Shown one piece after another: positions 1 to 5,889 of a stretch of 8,515 nt of DNA. This DNA is from Planctomycetota bacterium (lineage in GTDB: Bacteria; Planctomycetota; UBA1135; GCA-002686595): NCBI GenBank assembly GCA_021776885.1, contig JAJFFA010000907.1, positions 1 to 8,515 on the forward strand, given 5' to 3'. The translations under genes were made by a program, and so were the position numbers. The notes beneath the pieces were generated by a model. That model searched no databases, was not told where the DNA came from, and was given only the letters and a program-made list of their open reading frames with translations. The stretch's first letter is position 1; each line of letters starts with the position of its first letter.

Positions 1-439
1 CCTCCTGGGCTCCGAAGACCAGGTCGGTGGAGACGTGCAGCAGACGCACGCCGCGCGCCGCGCAGGCGGCGGCGAGCTGCCCCGGCAGGTCCGCGTTCAT
101 GCGTCGCGCGAGCGCCTCGTCCGCGGCGCAGTCCCCCACCCGCGACAGGGCGGCGCAGTGCACGACGTGGGCCGCTCCCGTCTCCTCCAGGAGGGCCTCG
201 AGCGCGCCCTCGCCCAGGAGGTCCTGGGCGCGCCACAGGGCAGCGTCCCGGGGCTGGGCGAAGCGCGGCGCGAGGGCGGGCTCGCGCCCGACACCGACCA
301 CGGGCGCTCCGTAGGGGTCCGCGAAGGTGGCCGTCGCGCCTGCGCGCGTCACGGCCGCGGCGACGACCCACGCCCCCAGGAAGCCCGTGCCCCCCAGGAC
401 CAGGGTTCCCGCGCTTCCCGGCTGGAGAGGGTCGTGCAT
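1..439 (-). CDS. RmlD-like NAD(P)-dependent sugar-nucleotide reductase (extended SDR), 3' part outside the window
   Basis: The first 146 residues of a short-chain dehydrogenase/reductase of the extended family, closest in feel to dTDP-4-dehydrorhamnose reductase (RmlD). Such enzymes reduce a 4-keto nucleotide sugar with NAD(P)H in the cytoplasm, feeding deoxysugar synthesis for LPS or polysaccharide. Seen directly: a Rossmann glycine motif GGTGFLG at residues 16-22, the HCAA segment at 94-97 (position of the usual N-A-A), an N-x-D-x-P segment around 115-119, and HVSTDLVFG at 135-143, which carries the active-site Ser/Thr and is typical of RmlD. The catalytic Tyr-x-x-x-Lys lies beyond the edge. 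The ATG at 437-439 has AGGAG just upstream, separated by only 2 nt, which is tight. The gene is divergent from the lipid kinase. Another sugar epimerase or reductase of the same fold cannot be excluded without the C-terminal half. Confidence 0.82.
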   Translation of the reverse strand, partial: MHDPLQPGSAGTLVLGGTGFLGAWVVAAAVTRAGATATFADPYGAPVVGVGREPALAPRFAQPRDAALWRAQDLLGEGALEALLEETGAAHVVHCAALSRVGDCAADEALARRMNADLPGQLAAACAARGVRLLHVSTDLVFGAQE

Positions 440-495
440 CGCTCCTACTCTAGCGGCTAGCGGATGGCCGCTAACCGGCTCCCCGGACGAACCCC
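440..495. promoter_or_regulatory. Divergent intergenic spacer with a 10-bp inverted repeat
   Basis: This 56-bp spacer separates the divergent starts of the RmlD-like gene and the lipid kinase, so it probably holds at least one promoter for each direction. It contains an inverted repeat: arms at 454-463 and 468-477 match at 9 of 10 positions around a 4-base ATGG centre. The inner six pairs are TAGCGG/CCGCTA. An extra direct copy of TAGCGG lies at 451-456, next to the left arm. The dyad could be an operator or a 5'-UTR hairpin. No clear -35/-10 pair is visible. Confidence 0.4.
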
Positions 496-1389
496 GTGCC
501 CGCCCGCCACACCTTCCGTAGCGCCCTGGTCGTCGCCAACCCCATCGCGGGCCGAGGACGCGGTGCGGCGGCCGCGCGCGAGCTCGGGGCCGGCCTGCAG
601 GCCCTGGGGATCGAGACGGAGGTCTACCTGACCGTGGCCGCCGGCGACGGCGCCCGGCGCCTGCGGGAGGTGAGCCAGGCGCAGGCCATGCCCGAGCTGG
701 TCGTCGCCGTCGGAGGCGACGGGACCATCGGCGAGGTCCTCGGGGCCCTACCTGGCTCCACCCCCCTGGCGGTCCTGCCCATGGGCACGGCCAACGTGCT
801 CTCCGTCGACCTGGGCATCCCGCGTCGAGTCGCGGGAACCCTCGAGATGATCCAGGCTGGCCGCAGCATCGCCCTCGACACGGCCCGCGTCGGCGAGCGC
901 ACATGCTTCCTCGTCACCGGAGTCGGCTTCGACGGCGCGATCGTCGAGCGCCTGGCGCAGATCCGGCGCGGCCCGATCACCAAGTTCACCTGGGCGCGAG
1001 CCATCGCGAGCAGCCTGTGGAGCTGGAAGCCGCCGCGCCTGCGCGTCTGGATCGACGGCGAGCGCGTCGCCGGCGAGTACCCCTGGGTCCTGATCAGCAA
1101 CGCCATCGCCTACGGCGGCCTGATCACGCTCGACCGTGGGCGCAAGCTGGACGACGGTCTGTTCGAGGTCTTCCTGTTCGAGAAGGGCTCGCGCCTGGCC
1201 CTGGGCCTGCAGTGCCTGCGCGGGATCGTGTCCAGCCTGCCTGGGGGTTCCTCGCGCCGGGTCCTGGCCGCCCACGTGCGTGTCGAGGCGGACGAGGCGA
1301 TACCCTACGAGGTGGACGGGGACTTCGGGGGCACGACGCCGCTCGAGCTCGAGGTCACCGGCGAGCACCACCAACTCCTGGTTCCATGA
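496..1389 (+). CDS. Diacylglycerol kinase family lipid kinase (DagK/YegS/BmrU-like)
   Basis: A 297-residue soluble, membrane-associating kinase of the DAGK catalytic family, which transfers the ATP gamma-phosphate to a lipid hydroxyl such as diacylglycerol. Motifs in order: NPIAGRGRG at 15-23 (the family's NPxSG strand-turn), GGDGT at 73-77 (nucleotide-binding signature), PMGTAN at 95-100 (usually P-x-G-T-x-N-D), GVGFDG at 142-147, SNAIAYGG at 201-208, LDDGLFEV at 218-225 (metal-site aspartates) and VDGD at 273-276. The length is normal for the family. The residue after GGDGTI is Gly78-Glu instead of the common Asn-Glu, a mild deviation. The GTG start at 496 is the first in-frame start that gives the complete NP motif, and no Shine-Dalgarno is visible. 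The stop overlaps the kdsA start as ATGA, so the two are probably co-translated. The exact lipid substrate cannot be read from the sequence. Confidence 0.9.
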   Translation: MPARHTFRSALVVANPIAGRGRGAAAARELGAGLQALGIETEVYLTVAAGDGARRLREVSQAQAMPELVVAVGGDGTIGEVLGALPGSTPLAVLPMGTANVLSVDLGIPRRVAGTLEMIQAGRSIALDTARVGERTCFLVTGVGFDGAIVERLAQIRRGPITKFTWARAIASSLWSWKPPRLRVWIDGERVAGEYPWVLISNAIAYGGLITLDRGRKLDDGLFEVFLFEKGSRLALGLQCLRGIVSSLPGGSSRRVLAAHVRVEADEAIPYEVDGDFGGTTPLELEVTGEHHQLLVP

Positions 1390-2228
1390 CCCAAAGCAGC
1401 CCCCTGCGCCTCGGCGACCGGCCCATCTCCCCCGGCGCGCGGAAGCCCTTCTTCTTCGCAGGCCCCTGCGTCCTCGAATCCCGCGACCTGGCCTTCGAGA
1501 TCGCGGGCCGGCTGCGCGAGCTCTTCGCCGAGCGCGACCTGGCCTTCGCCTTCAAGGCCAGCTTCGACAAGGCCAACCGCTCGAGCCTCGGTTCGGGGCG
1601 CGGCCCGGGCCCGGAGCTCGGGCTCGAGTGGCTCGCCGCGATCAAGCAGGAGCTCGAGATCCCGGTCTTGACCGACGTGCACGTGCCGGAGCAGTGCGCC
1701 GCCGCGGCCGAGGTGGTCGACGTGCTGCAGATCCCGGCCTTCCTCTGCCGGCAGACGGACCTGCTGATCGCGGCCGCCCGCACGGACTGCCTGGTCAACG
1801 TCAAGAAGGGCCAGTTCCTCGCCCCCTGGGACATGCAGCACGTGGTCAAGAAGATCACGGACAGCGGCGGAAAGGGTGTCCTCGTCACCGAGCGCGGCTC
1901 GAGCTTCGGCTACGGGCGCCTGGTGGTCGACATGACCGGCCTGGCCCACCTGCGCGCCATCGGCGCCCCGGTGGTCTTCGACGCCACCCACTCGGTGCAA
2001 CAGCCCGGAGGCCTGGGTGAGCGCACCGGCGGCGACCGCACCCTGGTGCCGGCCCTGTCCCGCGCCGCAGCCGCCACGGGCAACGTGGACGGCTTCTTCT
2101 TCGAGGTCCACCCCGACCCGGACAGCTCGCCCTCGGACGGTCCGAACATGGTGCAGCTCGAAGAGTTCCCGGCGATCCTGGACGACCTGCTGCGCGCCTT
2201 CGAAGCAGGGCGCGCGGCCAGCAGCTAG
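1386..2228 (+). CDS. kdsA: 3-deoxy-8-phosphooctulonate synthase (KDO-8-P synthase), metal-dependent type
   Basis: A full-length 280-residue cytoplasmic enzyme that condenses phosphoenolpyruvate with D-arabinose 5-phosphate to give Kdo-8-phosphate, precursor of the Kdo sugars linking lipid A to the LPS core. Diagnostic segments: AGPCVLES at 25-32, FKASFDKANRSS at 56-67, LTDVHVPEQ at 95-103, QIPAFLCRQTDL at 115-126, NVKKGQF at 138-144, ERGSSFGYGRLVVDM at 169-183, DATHSVQQPGG at 199-209, and FFFEVHPDP at 237-245 followed by SDGPN at 250-254. Cys28, His202, Glu240 and Asp251 match the four metal ligands of the Aquifex-type enzyme; the metal-free E. coli type has Asn in place of the Cys. The ATG at 1386 overlaps the kinase stop by 4 nt and lacks its own Shine-Dalgarno, so translation is probably coupled. 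The gene implies an LPS-bearing outer membrane. Confidence 0.97.
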   Translation: MTQSSPLRLGDRPISPGARKPFFFAGPCVLESRDLAFEIAGRLRELFAERDLAFAFKASFDKANRSSLGSGRGPGPELGLEWLAAIKQELEIPVLTDVHVPEQCAAAAEVVDVLQIPAFLCRQTDLLIAAARTDCLVNVKKGQFLAPWDMQHVVKKITDSGGKGVLVTERGSSFGYGRLVVDMTGLAHLRAIGAPVVFDATHSVQQPGGLGERTGGDRTLVPALSRAAAATGNVDGFFFEVHPDPDSSPSDGPNMVQLEEFPAILDDLLRAFEAGRAASS

Positions 2229-2237
2229 CAAACTAGC
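2224..2237. repeat. Small dyad across the two convergent stop codons
   Basis: GCTAG, a CAAA spacer and CTAGC form a 5-bp perfect inverted repeat. Its two arms contain the TAG stop of kdsA (2226-2228, plus strand) and the TAG stop of the phosphatase gene (2233-2235, minus strand). Only 4 bp separate the stops, so the two transcripts must overlap at their 3' ends. The stem is short and has no T-run, so terminator function is doubtful. Confidence 0.35.
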
Positions 2238-3915
2238 GCAGCACGCGCCCCTCGAGCTCGGACGCCGGGCTCAGGCCCAGGGCGTCGAGCAGCGTCGGGA
2301 GCGCATCGACGATGTCGACCACGTCCGCGCTGGTGCGCGCCTCGAAGCCCGGCCCCAGGAAGGCCAGGGGCACCCGTCGGTCGTAGATGTAGGGCGAGCC
2401 ATGGCTCGTCCCTCCGCTGCCACCGAGCAGGTGCCAGGGGCGGGTTTGCACTGCCACGTCCGCGGCGCGGTCCGGCACGAAGGAGCGCGCCCAGAGCAGG
2501 CGCCAGGAGTCCGTCTCCCCCGCCCCGCGCGCCTCATAGGTCTCGAGCAGCTCGTCGTAGGTGTAGGCAGCCTCGACCCAGGGCTGGGTCAGCACCAGCT
2601 CCTTGATCAGCTCGCGCACCTCTGCCGGATCGACGTCGGCCTGGGCCAGGGCGTCGGCATCGAGGCACAGCCCGCCGGAGCGGTACCCCAGCTCGAAATG
2701 GGTACCAAAGACGTCCTCGAGCGCCGTACGCCCCTCCGCGACCAGGGCGCCGATCCCCTCGCGGTCGATGCGAGCGCCACCGAGCTGCTGGCGCTGCAGG
2801 GTCTCCGGCAGCTCGAGCACGCCGTGGTCCGCGCTCAGGCAGGCCACCCAGCGGCCCTCTCCCACGCGCTCGTCGAGCAGCGCGAAGAGCTCCCCCAGGG
2901 CCCGGTCCGCGCGCAGCAGGACGTCGGTCACCTCGTGGCTGTAGGGACCGAAGCTGTGGCCCACGACGTCGCAGGCGGAGAGCCCCAGGGCGAGGACGTC
3001 CGTGACCTCGTCCGCCCCGAGCCCGCGCGCCTCGATGGCAGCCCGGGCCAGGTCGACCACGAAGCCGTCCATCCAGGGCGTGGCGAAGGTGGCGGAGGCC
3101 AGTCCGGCCAGGGCGCGGTCGCCCGCGTCCGGGTCGATCTCGGGCAGGGTGTAGGGGAACGTCGTGCGGCCGAAGAAGGCGCGCTCCCCGGGGCGCTGGT
3201 CGAGGTCCGTCCCCGAGCCCGTCAGCTCACCCGCGAACGACGGCTCCCAGACGCGGCCCGCGACGCGCTCGACCCAGCCCTCGTTCCAGGCCTGGACCCA
3301 GTCGGGCAGGGCTTCGACGTAGTGGTTCGAGGTGACGAAGCCGCCCCCCCGACGATCCCACCACAGGGCCACCTCGGGGGACTGGCCGCCCATGCCCACC
3401 GCGGCGCGGTCCTTGCCCGCGATGGAGACGATCCGGGCCCCGGGCCGCGCGGCGAGCACGTGGTCGCCCAGGGACGGGACGCGAATGTTGCGTGGCGAGA
3501 CGGCATCGAGCCCGTCCGCAGCCGGCCCCTCGGCGCGCAGGATGCGCGCGTCCGTGTCGCGCACGCAGTAGGTGTCGTTCTGGGCTTCGCGGTCGAAGAA
3601 CGAGTTGCCCACCACTCCGTGGGTCCAGGGCTGGACCCCGGAGGCGAAGGTGGTGTGCCCGGGGCCGGTCTCGGTGCGCGCGTAGCCCAGACGCGCCCGG
3701 GTGAACACGTGGCCCTCGCGCGCGAAGCGTCCGAGTCCGCCCTCGAGCCAGGGCTCGAGGCGCGTCAGCTGCTCGGGGATCATCTGGTCGATGGCCACGA
3801 GGACCACGAGTCGCGGCGCCTCCCCTGCCTCGTCCGCGGACGACGTCGCGGCGGAGGAGAGGGCCAGGGGGGCGGTGAGCACGGCCAGAACGGAGCGGCG
3901 CAGAGTCGAGTGCAT
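2233..3915 (-). CDS. Secreted PafA-like alkaline phosphatase (type I phosphodiesterase/nucleotide pyrophosphatase fold)
   Basis: A 560-residue alkaline-phosphatase-superfamily hydrolase with a Sec-type signal peptide: an Arg pair at 6-7, a hydrophobic stretch at about 9-22, and a likely cleavage after the SSA near 25-27. It should act in the periplasm or outside the cell. All expected di-zinc ligands and the nucleophile are visible: Asp43 in AIDQM, Thr83 in TETGPGHTT, Asp316 and His320 in DVVGH, Asp363-His364 in SADHG, and His505 in GGTSHGSP. Asn104 in GVVGN and Lys168/Arg170 in GKDR match the phosphate-contacting Asn and K-x-R of the Elizabethkingia PafA phosphomonoesterase. A monoester phosphatase is therefore favoured over a phosphodiesterase. 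The ATG at 3915 is chosen because it places the signal peptide at the N terminus; an in-frame GTG 39 bp upstream would put a polar extension before it. No clear Shine-Dalgarno is visible. It converges on kdsA and has no minus-strand partner gene. Confidence 0.9.
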   Translation of the reverse strand: MHSTLRRSVLAVLTAPLALSSAATSSADEAGEAPRLVVLVAIDQMIPEQLTRLEPWLEGGLGRFAREGHVFTRARLGYARTETGPGHTTFASGVQPWTHGVVGNSFFDREAQNDTYCVRDTDARILRAEGPAADGLDAVSPRNIRVPSLGDHVLAARPGARIVSIAGKDRAAVGMGGQSPEVALWWDRRGGGFVTSNHYVEALPDWVQAWNEGWVERVAGRVWEPSFAGELTGSGTDLDQRPGERAFFGRTTFPYTLPEIDPDAGDRALAGLASATFATPWMDGFVVDLARAAIEARGLGADEVTDVLALGLSACDVVGHSFGPYSHEVTDVLLRADRALGELFALLDERVGEGRWVACLSADHGVLELPETLQRQQLGGARIDREGIGALVAEGRTALEDVFGTHFELGYRSGGLCLDADALAQADVDPAEVRELIKELVLTQPWVEAAYTYDELLETYEARGAGETDSWRLLWARSFVPDRAADVAVQTRPWHLLGGSGGTSHGSPYIYDRRVPLAFLGPGFEARTSADVVDIVDALPTLLDALGLSPASELEGRVLR

Positions 3916-4701
3916 GAACGCCAGGTTGCCCGGGCCCGCCGCGCTGCGCCACACCCCGCTCGCCGGGCATTCCTTTCGCCCCGGGCGTGCGTGTTTGTTT
4001 CCGGTTCAGCCCGCGCCGCGGGGCCCGGGTGGAAGTGCTTTCGCGCTCGAGGGGCGTGCGCGCGAACCTGCACACGAGCGAGCACGGGGCGGCGTGGACA
4101 AGCGGCGCCACTCCAGCGCGTTACGCCGCCAGGAAGAATCTTCAGCCAGGAATCCGGCCCTGCGGTTTGCCTCATTGCGATTTCGAATGTACTCTCCCTC
4201 GCTCCTTCGTGACCGGCCTGGCGCCGAGCACCGGAGCCACCGCTCGCCCCCCCGGTGAGAGTGCTCCCCCCGAAGGAACGCTCCCACCAGCGGACCTCCG
4301 AGCGACCCCCGGAGAAGACCAGTGCGAGCCCACCCCGAAGCCACGACCCGACGCGAGAGCACTCGCTCCCGCGTCCTCCGTGTCGCTTCCGGCTCGCCCC
4401 TGGGCAGATGGATGGAAGAGCGCTCTCGGGCGGCCTCACGGTCGTTCGAGGCACGGTGCGTCACCGGTTTGGGGATTCCGGCCGCGCCGCGAAGGAGGAG
4501 AGGGGACTGCGTTCCTGTGGGGACGGGATTCGTAGCCCTCGTCGGCGCCGATCGTGGGTCTGTGGGGACAGCCCGCACCTGGCGCAACCGGTGTTCGAGC
4601 CCCCTCGTGGGGCCCGACAGATCGCTTGGGGGAGTGTCTCAGCAACGCTGATTCGCCGCGATCGCGGGACTGGCCTCGGCTGGACCCGTTCCGGATTCGA
4701 C
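3916..4701. other. Long intergenic region with no convincing gene
   Basis: Nearly 790 bp upstream of the phosphatase gene. Reading frames here are long only because stop codons are rare at this GC; their translations are Arg/Pro/Ala-rich low-complexity strings without recognisable motifs. Visible structure includes an 8-bp inverted repeat at 4088-4095/4123-4130 (GGCGGCGT/ACGCCGCC) and a slightly AT-richer patch at about 4130-4200 that could hold the phosphatase promoter. There is also a small perfect hairpin at 4353-4366 (GCGAG-AGCA-CTCGC), a C-rich stretch at about 4240-4400, a 10-bp direct repeat CTGTGGGGAC at 4515-4524 and 4560-4569, and a GCCCC/GGGGC hairpin near 4600-4615. No tRNA, tmRNA, SRP RNA or RNase P core could be recognised on either strand. 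It may hold a long 5' UTR, an uncharacterised small RNA, or decayed sequence. Confidence 0.5.
4515..4569. repeat. Ten-base direct repeat CTGTGGGGAC, two copies 45 bp apart
   Basis: Identical copies start at 4515 and 4560. The second copy sits in a possible hairpin where CTGT pairs with ACAG around a GGGG loop. Nearby GGATTC words at about 4474, 4526 and 4693 add to a loosely repetitive look, but alignment of the units beyond these words fails. This is a weak signal that could be chance in such G-rich DNA. Confidence 0.3.
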
Positions 4702-4734
4702 AGAGAGCATGGGGCCCCGCGCCCCATGCTCTCT
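4702..4734 (-). terminator. Strong perfect hairpin, likely terminator of the sigma-factor transcript
   Basis: A 14-bp perfect stem (4702-4715 with 4721-4734; core GCATGGGGC/GCCCCATGC) closes a 5-base loop. It lies about 60 bp past the stop of the minus-strand sigma-factor gene, the natural position for its terminator. There is no U-run after the hairpin in the minus direction. In the plus direction it is followed by a pyrimidine-rich TCTTCTTCCCC, so it might instead or also stop plus-strand transcription coming from the intergenic region. Stem quality is well above chance, but the direction of action is uncertain. Confidence 0.6.
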
Positions 4735-4794
4735 CTTCTTCCCCTGACTCGAGGGCCGCGGGACGACCGAAGGGTCGGTCTCGGACGGTCGGCT

Positions 4795-5535
4795 CTACTG
4801 CTCGGGGACGTTGACCCGGAAGCGGTCCTGCAGGCGCTCGATCAGACGCGCGTGGATCTTGCAGACGCGCGACTCGGAGAGCCCTGTGAGCTGACCGATC
4901 TCGCGCATGGGCAGCTCCTCCCAGTACTTCAGGTAGACGATGCGGTACTCCTGCTCGGTCAGGCGCTGGGCCACCAGGGTCAGGAGCTCGTCGCGGGTGA
5001 ACTGGGCGCCGACCTCTTCGCTGTGGGTGTCGGGGACGACATCGAGCACCGGGGCTGCGTCCTCGTCGCTGCCGTCGAGGGCCATCGAGCCCGTGGGCGC
5101 AGTGGGCAGGCCCATGCCGAAGGTCTGCTGGTAGACATCGAGGGAGAGCCCCAGGGCCTCTGCGACCTCGTCATCGGAGGGCGGTCGACCCAGCTCGGCG
5201 CGCAGGGCGGCCGAGACGCGCTTCTGCTTCTCGATCCGATGGCGCCAGGGGCGTGGCAGCCAGTCCTGGGTGCGCAGCTCGTCGAGCAGGGCGCCGCGTA
5301 CGCGCAGCTCGCAGTAGGACTCGAAGCGCACGCCGCGGGTCGGGTCGAAGCCCTCGATGGCCGAGATCAGCCCGACGTTGCCCGCCGTCTGCAGGTCGTC
5401 GCGGTCCACGCTGCGCGGCAGGCGCGAGCCGAAGCGCCGAACCACGTCCCGCACGAGCCCCTGGTAGGCCTCGACCAGACGGTTGCGGGTGTTGTCCCCC
5501 GGGGCTCCGAAGTACTCGTCCCAAAGCGTTGCCAT
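4795..5535 (-). CDS. RNA polymerase sigma factor, FliA/WhiG (sigma-28) family
   Basis: A 246-residue group 3 sigma factor that directs RNA polymerase to alternative promoters, typically for flagellar/motility or developmental genes. Region 2 spans about 19-92 and ends in the hallmark run from FDPTRG (63-68) through FESYCELRVRG (71-81) to LLDELRTQDW (83-92). Region 3 follows from PRPWR to about residue 138, including LGRPPSDDEVAEALGL. Region 4 (about 185-240) carries the helix-turn-helix segment MREIGQLTGLSESRVCKIH at 210-228. The start chosen is the ATG at 5535, which gives the family-typical N terminus (MATLWDEYF) and length. The frame is open to a TTG at 5700, but the extra 55 residues look non-coding. 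GGAGG lies only 2 nt before the ATG. No flagellar gene or anti-sigma factor is nearby, so the regulon cannot be inferred. It is separated from ybeY by 354 bp and is probably its own transcription unit. Confidence 0.93.
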   Translation of the reverse strand: MATLWDEYFGAPGDNTRNRLVEAYQGLVRDVVRRFGSRLPRSVDRDDLQTAGNVGLISAIEGFDPTRGVRFESYCELRVRGALLDELRTQDWLPRPWRHRIEKQKRVSAALRAELGRPPSDDEVAEALGLSLDVYQQTFGMGLPTAPTGSMALDGSDEDAAPVLDVVPDTHSEEVGAQFTRDELLTLVAQRLTEQEYRIVYLKYWEELPMREIGQLTGLSESRVCKIHARLIERLQDRFRVNVPEQ

Positions 5536-5536
5536 C

Positions 5537-5559
5537 CCCTCCGCCGAGGGTCTTCCTCG
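5537..5559 (-). promoter_or_regulatory. Overlapping hairpins at the sigma-factor ribosome-binding site
   Basis: In the mRNA sense, CCCTC (5550-5546) can pair with GAGGG (5541-5537) around a GGCG loop, burying the GGAGG just before the ATG at 5535. The same CCTCG segment can instead pair with CGAGG (5559-5555) around AAGAC, which would free the ribosome site. The two 5-bp stems are mutually exclusive. Pairings are read directly; a regulatory role is inference, and short stems are frequent at this GC. Confidence 0.28.
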
Positions 5560-5670
5560 AGGGTCCGGGGTCGGACGTTCTTTGGCAGTGAGGTCGGCTG
5601 TCTTGCCCACAACGTTCCGCAGGGATTCGCTGCGCGCCCCACGTGGGACGAGAAGCATGGAACGAGGGCA

Positions 5671-5700
5671 GGAATACACCCGCACGCCAGGAAGGTTCAA
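5671..5700 (-). promoter_or_regulatory. Possible housekeeping-type promoter for the sigma-factor gene
   Basis: Read on the minus strand, TTGAAC (5700-5695) and TATTCC (5676-5671) are separated by 18 bp and lie about 135 bp upstream of the chosen ATG. The -35 word fits well, but the -10 word keeps only the TAT. The upstream TTG that could extend the reading frame is this same TTG, so if the promoter is real the longer protein start is excluded. Promoter preferences of this organism are unknown. Confidence 0.22.
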
Positions 5701-5889
5701 CGGGTTGTGCGCACGTTGCGCCGCGCACGAAGCGCTGCGCGCGCCTGCACGCAGGCGTACTCGCGGGGCATTGCCCGAATGCGCGCAGGATTCGAGATTC
5801 TCGACAACGGCTCGAACGGCGCCGCGCTTGCCCGGTTTATTGGACTTTTTTTGGGCCGAAGGGGGTCTTCGCGTCCCTCGGACACGCGC

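Larger units (their letters stand above)
5536..5889 (-). promoter_or_regulatory. Leader/spacer between ybeY and the sigma-factor gene
   Basis: 354 bp without a credible gene. It should contain the end of the uppS-cdsA-phoH-ybeY transcript and the promoter and leader of the sigma-factor gene. It holds a dyad-dense stretch at about 5707-5758, including CGCCTG/CAGGCG at 5742-5747/5752-5757 and the palindrome GTGCGCAC at 5707-5714. A T7 run lies at 5846-5852 on the plus strand (an A7 run for minus-strand transcripts, so not a terminator for ybeY), next to an AT-rich island at about 5835-5852. Part of a possible ybeY 3' hairpin (GTCC-GAG-GGAC in the minus sense) lies at about 5873-5883. Confidence 0.45.

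Noticed and set aside
4259..4364. GAGTGCTC and GAGCACTC, 90 bp apart, as a long-range RNA stem.
   Set aside because: Eight-base inverted matches are expected several times by chance in a region this long, and the stem does not extend.
4547..4554. GCCGATCG as a sigma-28-type -10 element (GCCGATAA).
   Set aside because: No TAAA-like -35 word lies about 15 bp upstream, and the last two bases differ from consensus.
3780..4587. Long minus-strand frames in the gap upstream of the phosphatase gene.
   Set aside because: Their products are Arg/Gly/Ser-rich without motifs, and they run into the phosphatase coding region in the wrong frame.
4590..4615. GTTCGAGCCCC resembles a tRNA T-loop.
   Set aside because: The flanking bases do not form a T-stem, and no acceptor, D or anticodon arms could be fitted on either strand.
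4685..4720. GGATTCGACAGAG looks like the 5' part of a tmRNA (GGATTCGAC motif).
   Set aside because: The following 350 bp on that strand are the hairpin and the antisense of the sigma-factor gene. There is no tag frame ending in Leu-Ala-Ala and no matching tRNA-like 3' end.
5536..5700. A longer sigma-factor protein starting at the TTG at 5700 or the ATG at 5658.
   Set aside because: The extra residues show no family similarity, neither start has a Shine-Dalgarno, and the family-typical N terminus begins at the ATG at 5535.
5846..5852. T7 run as the U-tract of a rho-independent terminator for the ybeY operon.
   Set aside because: The run is on the plus strand; the minus-strand ybeY transcript reads A7 there. 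No strong hairpin precedes it in the plus direction either.
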